From Actinostola sp. cb2023 (Eukaryota > Cnidaria > Anthozoa > Actiniaria > Actinostolidae), in assembly GCA_033675265.1 (NCBI GenBank), contig JAUJYZ010000447.1:124001-188000 (forward strand): DNA of 64,000 nt, in the 5' to 3' direction. The position numbers were made by a program, and so were the translations under genes. Below the pieces are notes generated by a model. The model was not told the origin of the DNA. It worked only from the letters and a program-made list of their open reading frames with translations, and did no database searches. Positions 57,401 through 64,000 of this stretch are shown here, piece after piece; position 1 is the stretch's first letter; the number at the start of each line of letters is the position of its first letter.

Positions 57401-60306
57401 TATAATCACATGAATCCTTACTCTCTACAAGTACTGGTATAATCACATGAATCCTTACTCTCTATAATCACATGAATCCTTACTCTCTACAAGTACTGGT
57501 ATAATCACATGAATCCTTACTCTCTACAAGTACTGGTATAATCACATGAATCCTTACTCTCTACAAGTACTGGTATAATCACATGAATCCTTACTCTCTA
57601 CAAGTACTGGTATAATCACATGAATCCTTACTCTCTACAAGTACTGGTATAATCACATGAATCCTTACTCTCTACAAGTACTGGTATAATCACATGAATC
57701 CTTACTCTCTACAAGTACTGGTATAATCACATGAATCCTTACTCTCTACAAGTACTGGTATAATCACATGAATCCTTATAACAACATGTATAATCACATT
57801 AATCCTACTCTCTACAAGTACTGGTATAATCACATGAATCCTTACTCTCTACAAGTACTGGTATAATCACATGAATCCTTACTCTCTACAAGTACTGGTA
57901 TAATCACATGAATCCTTACTCTCTACAAGTACTGGTATAATCACATGAATCCTTACTCTCTACAAGTACTGGTATAATCACATGAATCCTTACTCTCTAC
58001 AAGTACTGGTATAATCACATGAAATACAAGTACTGGTATAATCACATGAATCCTTACTCTCTTACTCTCTACAAGTACTGGTATAATCACATGAATCCCT
58101 TACTCTCTACAAGTACTGGTATAATCACATGAATCCTTACTCTCTACAAGTACTGGTATAATCACATGAATCCTTACTCTCTACAAGTACTGGTATAATC
58201 ACATGAATCCTTACTCTCTACAAAGTATAATCACACTGGTATAATCACATCACATGAATCCTTACTCTCTACAAGTACTGGTATAATCACATGAATCCTT
58301 ACTCTCTACAAGTACTGGTATAATCACATGAATCCTTACTCTCTACAAGTACTGGTATAAATCACATGAATCCTTACTCTCTACAAGTACTGGTATAATC
58401 ACATGAATCTCTACAATACTGGTATAATCACATGAATCCTTACTCTCTACAAGTACTGGTATAATCACATGAATCCTTACTCTCTACAAGTACTGGTATA
58501 ATCACATGAATCCTTACTCTCTACAAGTACTGGTATAATCACATGAATCCTTACTCTCTACAAGTACTGGTATAATCACATGAATCCTTACTCTCTACAA
58601 GTACTGGTATAATCACATGAATCCTTACTCTCTACAAGTACTGGTATAATCACATGAATCCTTACTCTCTACAAGTACTGGTATAATCACATGAATCCTT
58701 ACTCTCTACAAGTACTGGTATAATCACATGAATCCTTACTCTCTACAAGTACTGGTATAATCACATGAATCCTTACTCTCTACAAGTACTGGTATAATCA
58801 CATGAATCCTTACTCTCTACAAGTACTGGTATAATCACATGAATCCTTACTCTCTACAAGTACTGGTATAATCACATGAATCCTTACTCTCTACAAGTAC
58901 TGGTATAATCACATGAATCCTTACTCTCTACAAGTACTGGTATAATCACATGAATCCTTACTCTCTACAAGTACTGGTATAATATAATCACATGAATAAT
59001 CACCTTACTCTCTACAAGTACTGGTATAATCACATGAATCCTTACTCTCTACAAGTACTGGTATAATCACATGAATCCTTACTCTCTACAAGTACTGGTA
59101 TAATCACATGAATCCTTACTCTCTACAAGTACTGGTATAATCACATGAATCCTTACTCTCTACAAGTACTGGTATAATCACATGAATCCTTACTCTCTAC
59201 AAGTACTGGTATATCACATGAATCCTTATCACATGAATCCTTACTCTCTACAAGTACTGGTATAATCACATGAATCCTTACTCTCTACAAGTACTGGTAT
59301 AATCACATGAATCCTTACTCTCTACAAGTACTGGTATAATCACATGAATCCTTACTCTCTACAAGTACTGGTATAATCACATGAATCCTTACTCTCTACA
59401 AGTACTGGTATAATCACATGAATCCTTACTCTCTACAAGTACTGGTATAATCACATGAATCCTTACTCTCTACAAGTACTGGTATAATCACATGAATCCT
59501 ACTCTCTACTACTGGTATAATCACAAATCCTTACTCTCTGGTATAATACTCTCACATGAATCCTTACTCTCTACAAGTACTGGTATAATCACATGAATCC
59601 TTACTCTCTACAAGTACTGGTATAATCACATGAATCCTTACTCTCTACAAGTACTGGTATAATCACATGAATCCTTACTCTCTACAAGTACTGGTATAAT
59701 CACATGAATCCTTACTCTCTACAAGTACTGGTATAATCACATGAATCCTTAACTCTCTACAAGTACTGTATAATCACATGAATCCTTACTCTCTACAATA
59801 CTGGTATAATCACATGAATCCTTACTCTCTACAAGTACTGAATCCTTACTCTCTACAAGTACTGGTATAATCACATGAATCCTTACTCTCTACAAGTACT
59901 GGTATATCACATGAATCCTTACTCTCTACAAGTACTGGTATAATCACATGAATCCTTACTCTCTACAAGTACTGGTATAATCACATGAATCCTTACTCTC
60001 TACAAGTACTGGTATAATCACATGAATCCTTACTCTCTACAAGTACTGGTATAATCACATGAATCCATACATCACTACAACTTGTATATAATCACATGAA
60101 TCCTTACTCTCTACAATTGGTTGGGCTTCCTACTCTCTACAAAATGTAGTCCGTTCTTCGTCTTCTTTGACCACAAATCGCCAACTGGGTTCTACAGTGC
60201 ATGCGCCCTGTGCCGGCTGCTCAGATAATTACCGAAGTACTGATACACGATCATCAGTGAATCCTTACTCTCTACAAGTACTGGTCAAATCACATCAATC
60301 CTTATC
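51497..60306. repeat. 37-bp minisatellite, ~230 units, 8.6 kb
   Basis: TCTCTACAAGTACTGGTATA and ATCACATGAATCCTTAC repeat every 37 bp from 51497 to about 60110, with isolated diverged copies to 60306. Most units are identical; scattered units carry small deletions or partial duplications. It starts 32 bp upstream of the exon a acceptor. Confidence 0.95.
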
Positions 60307-60879
60307 GTTCAAATAACCTCACATGGAGTTAAATGATGAAATAATGGGGATCAAAGCAAAAGTCGAGAAGTTAGAAGATAAATATGCAGCTATCATTATC
60401 GCACAACTTCCGACACAAGATTGAAATCTAAACGAAGTCAATGTCTTCTATACTTTGTACCGCTGTAATTGTGTGTGTGGTAAGCTTATAACACCAATAG
60501 ATCTTTATTTTGCTGAGTTTTTTTGAAATCGTTCAGTTGCAAGGAAATCACTGATTTGAATGCCCAGAATGCAGGAAATATTGTTCATGATTGAGTGTGG
60601 ATCATGCTGCGATCTCTAGTTTATTTATATTTGTATTTGTATGGATATATTTATGGCACCAAATAAACAGTACTATAATTGTCATTGTCATTTCTATGAT
60701 TCGCTGAGTTTGTGAAATCGATTTTACAAAGAAAGCATGTTCTACCGAGTCATACAACGAGCGACCAAACACTGATTTAATAATCGTACTGCGATATCTA
60801 TATATAGTTCAAATAGGCTACCATATTTAATAGTTTATAGATGAAGCCCGACTTCACACTAGTAGAGCGTCTAGTTAAC
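60111..60879. other. Unique DNA between arrays
   Basis: Includes a plus-strand 33-codon frame (60323-60424) starting MELNDEIMGIKAKVEKLEDK, coiled-coil-like, possibly a fragment. ATTGGTTGGGCTTCC near 60116 resembles the foldback family of 6597-6940. GCTGAGTTT..GTGAAATCG occurs twice. No gene is established. Confidence 0.35.
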
Positions 60880-60969
60880 GTGTTTAATGACATACCAGTA
60901 CTTACTATAACATAACTTAATTAACTTGTACTGTGTTTAATGACATACCAGTACTTACTATAACATAAC
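60880..60969. repeat. 49-bp minisatellite, left part
   Basis: TGTTTAATGACATACCAGTA and CTTACTATAACATAAC units, cut by the Penelope-like insertion. Confidence 0.9.
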
Positions 60970-61755
60970 AAAATAAAACTAAGCGAAATTATACGACGTT
61001 TCGGCGTCACAGACGCCATTATCAAGTAAGTTTAATGAACAATGTGGGAGTTTATAAAGGCATCAAGATGAATAACAATGAGTTATTAAATGAAGAGTTT
61101 GGCCCTCAGGGAGTCTGATTGAATATTTAGAGAAGGTCTTTTGTCTCTTATGAAAAACATTTCATACAATAGGCAGTCGAACTTATTGGTGCATTTTTTC
61201 AGAATTGAAAAGTTATTGTTCAGATCTTGTGGGACAATAGAGTGCACGTTCCTGTAGTGTCGGCCAATACTCGATGAGGTGTTCTTGTGTTCTTCTATTC
61301 GCTCGTGTAGGTGGCGGTAGGTATAGCCAATATATCTTGCATCGCACAAGTGACATTGAAAGGTGTATACTACACGTTGCTGGTTAACTATCTGGGGTTT
61401 CGGTTCTTTAATCTTAAGGTCTTGGCTAATTTTCCGACTTGTGAAGACTGGTTGGATTGATGTAGCTGTCTTGGAGCTTAAATTCTCGAGTTGTTTTCGG
61501 ACAACATCAGCTGCTCGTTGATCTTTGAACGGTAGAACAATGCGAACAACATTTTCCGGTTCTTTCTCCGTGGTTGGCTCTTGTTGCCCACATATCTTGT
61601 CATTAACAAAACGTTGGATGATGGCACTTACCAGCTTGTCAGGGTACTTGAGACGGGAAAATAATCGTCTCAAACGTTCACACTCCTCGTTGAAATAGGA
61701 CCAGGAGGATGATAAACGATAGGCTCGGTGAAGCATTGTTCTTATTAGGCTGCTA
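60970..61755 (-). mobile_element. 5'-truncated Penelope-like element
   Basis: Flanked by the word TACTATAACATAAC (60956-60969 and 61756-61769), which is also part of the host array, so the duplication length is ambiguous. The minus strand carries the end of a Penelope-type ORF, then GATAATGGCGTCTGTGACGC and CCGAAACGTCGTATAATTTC, the typical terminal region. About 2 kb or more of the 5' part is missing. Confidence 0.85.
61086..61754 (-). pseudogene. Penelope-like RT end plus GIY-YIG endonuclease
   Basis: Open from the truncation point to a stop at 61086, with Met at 61736 internal to the original ORF. The start (HRAYRLSSSWSYFNEECERL, RLKYPDKLVSAIIQRFVNDK) matches the region after the RT thumb in Penelope-like elements. 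The GIY-YIG nuclease follows: VVYTFQCHLCDARYIGYTYR (first tyrosines), HLHERIEEHK (catalytic Arg region), GRHYRNVHS and the Glu region LLYEMFFIRDKRPSLN. The nuclease domain looks intact but the RT catalytic core is absent, so the copy cannot act alone. Confidence 0.88.
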
Positions 61756-64000
61756 TACTATAACATAACTTAATTAACTTGTACTGTGTTTAATGACATA
61801 CCAGTACTTACTATAACATAACTTAACTTGTACTGTGTTTAATGACATACCAGTACTTACTATAACATAACTTAATTAACTTGTACTGTGTTTAATGACA
61901 TACAGTACTTACTATAACATAACTTAATTAACTTGTACTGTGTTTAATGACATACCAGTACTTACTATAACATAACTTAACTTGTACTGTGTTTAATGAC
62001 ATACCAGTACTTACTATAACATAACTTAACTTGTACTGTGTTTAATGACATACCAGTACTTACTATAACATAACTTAACTTGTACTGTGTTTAATGACAT
62101 ACCAGTACTTACTATAACATAACTTAATTAACTTGTACTGTGTTTAATGACATACCAGTACTTACTATAACATAACTTAACTTGTACTGTGTTTAATGAC
62201 ATACCAGTACTTACTATAACATAACTTAACTTGTACTGTGTTTAATGACATACATGTACCAGTACTTACTATAACATAACCTAACTTGTACTGTGTTTAA
62301 TGACATACATGTACCAGTACTTACTATAACATAACCTAACTTGTACTGTGTTTAATGACATACCAGTACTTACTATAACATAACTTAACTTGTACTGTGT
62401 TTAATGACATACATGTACCAGTACTTACTATAACATAACTTAACTTGTACTGTGTTTAATGACATACCAGTACTTACTATAACATAACTTAACTTGTACT
62501 GTGTTTAATGACATACCAGTACTTACTATAACATAACCTAACTTGTACTGTGTTTAATGACATACATGTACCAGTACTTACTATAACATAACTTATCTTG
62601 TACTGTGTTTAATGACATACCAGTACATACAATAACATAACTTAACTTGTACTGTGTTTAATGACATACCAGTACTTACTATAACATAACCTAACTTGTA
62701 CTGTGTTTAATGACATACATGTACCAGTACTTACTATAACATAACTTAACTTGTACTGTGTTTAATGACATACATGTACCAGTACTTACTATAACATAAC
62801 TTAACTTGTACTGTGTTTAATCAATTAATGACATACATGTACCAGTACTTACTATAACATAACCTAACTTGTACTGTGTTTAATGACATACCAGTACTTA
62901 CTATAACATAACTTAACTTGTACTGTGTTTAATGACATACCAGTACTTATTATAACATAACTTAACTTGTACTGTGTTTAATGACATACCAGTACTTATT
63001 ATAACATAACTTAACTTGTACTGTGTTTAATGACATACCAGTACTTACTATAACATAACTTAACTTGTACTGTGTTTAATGACATACATGTACATGTACC
63101 AGTACTTACTATAACATAACTTAATTAACTTGTACTGTGTTTAATGACATACCAGTACTTACTATAACATAACTTAATTAACTTGTACTGTGTTTAATGA
63201 CATACCAGTACTTACTATAACTTAATTAACTTGTACTGTGTTTAATGACATACCAGTACTTACTATAACATAACTTAACTTGTACTGTGTTTAATGACAT
63301 ACCAGTACTTACTATAACATAACTTAATTAACTTGTACTGTGTTTAATGACATACCAGTACTTACTATAACATAACTTAATTAACTTGTACTGTGTTTAA
63401 TGACATACCAGTACTTACTATAACATAACTTAACTTGTACTGTGTTTAATGACATACATGTACCAGTACTTATTATAACATAACTTAACTTGTACTGTGT
63501 TTAATGACATACATGTACCAGTACTTACTATAACATAACTTAATTAACTTCTACTGTGTTTAATGACATACCAGTACTTATTATAACATAACCTAACTTG
63601 TACTGTGTTTAATGACATACATGTACCAGTACTTACTATAACATAACTTAACTTGTACTGTGTTTAATGACATACCAGTACTTACTATATAACATAACTT
63701 AATTAACTTGTACTGTGTTTAATGACATACCAGTACTTACTATAACATAACTTAATTAACTTGTACTGTGTTTAATGACATACCAGTACTTACTATAACA
63801 TAACTTAACTTGTACTGTGTTTAATGACATACCAGTACTTACTATAACATAACTTAACTTGTACTGTGTTTAATGACATACCAGTACTTACTATAACATA
63901 ACTTAACTTGTACTGTGTTTAATGACATACCAGTACTTACTATAACATAACTTAATTAACTTGTACTGTGTTTAATGACATACCAGTACTTACTATAACA
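61756..64000. repeat. 49-bp minisatellite, ~45 units, continues past the window
   Basis: CTTGTACTGTGTTTAATGAC and ATACCAGTACTTACTATAAC repeat every 49 bp, with two length variants: +4 (TTAATTAACTTG) and +6 (CATACATGTACCAG). Variant types are interspersed. Confidence 0.95.

Noticed and set aside
51497..60110. Possible CRISPR array from regular 37-bp repeats
   Set aside because: Units are directly tandem without unique spacers, and the DNA is animal nuclear sequence.
60323..60424. Small gene encoding a 33-residue coiled-coil-like peptide
   Set aside because: Too short, with no splice or conservation evidence; mentioned only as a possible fragment.

Overview
The window is animal nuclear DNA that is AT-rich, repeat-rich and intron-rich. 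Introns follow the GT-AG rule, one Rab GTPase gene is split into six short exons, and the mobile elements are a typical invertebrate mixture: DIRS-like, Ty3/Gypsy, Penelope-like and APE-type LINE retroelements, plus MITEs with TTAA, TTA, TA and other target duplications. This points to a non-vertebrate metazoan, probably aquatic (sponge, cnidarian, lophotrochozoan or invertebrate deuterostome). I cannot place it more closely. There is no sign of bacterial gene organisation.

Two cellular genes, both on the minus strand, could be assembled exon by exon with matching splice phases. (1) A complete Rab32/38/29-family GTPase, closest in my memory to RAB29 (RAB7L1): 208 codons in six exons over 20.7 kb (31217 down to 10541), with a 16-nt microexon, a Rab32-type IAGQE switch II and a terminal Cys-Cys. 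A polyadenylation signal follows at 10460-10455. (2) The 3' eight exons (51464 down to 36166, 1670 nt of CDS) of a Ser/Gln-rich nuclear-type protein that resembles the ataxin-7 family, including 47-nt and 28-nt exons. Its 5' end was not found.

More than half of the window is minisatellite. At least thirteen unrelated arrays have units of 13, 17, 19, 28, 37, 39, 45 (two kinds), 49, 60, 63, 70 and 77 bp. Almost every intron holds one, usually starting 20-100 bp from an exon edge. Two arrays overlap exon edges: the 63-bp unit contains a copy of a 5' splice site with its exon end, and the 60-bp unit contains a copy of a 3' splice site with the first 7 exon nucleotides. Tandem duplication of a splice-site segment therefore seems to have seeded or captured intron growth. 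This is the most unusual feature of the window.

Layout. 1-10450: transposon graveyard with foldback MITEs, a 77-bp array and a broken DIRS-like element at about 7948-9533. 10455-31217: the Rab gene, whose introns hold a 45-bp array, Gypsy fragments around a 39-bp array, 28-, 17- and 19-bp arrays, EcoRI-like palindromic repeats, a 3-kb LINE carrying a nested TTAA MITE, and a hAT-like MITE. 31218-36165: intergenic, with a second 45-bp array. 36166-51464: ataxin-7-like exons and their arrays. 51497-60110: an 8.6-kb 37-bp array. 60880-64000: a 49-bp array interrupted by a 5'-truncated Penelope-like element with a GIY-YIG domain.

Calls rest on reading alone. Coordinates of exons are exact where splice phase closes; array and transposon limits are exact only where a target duplication is given. 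Family names rely on remembered conserved motifs.
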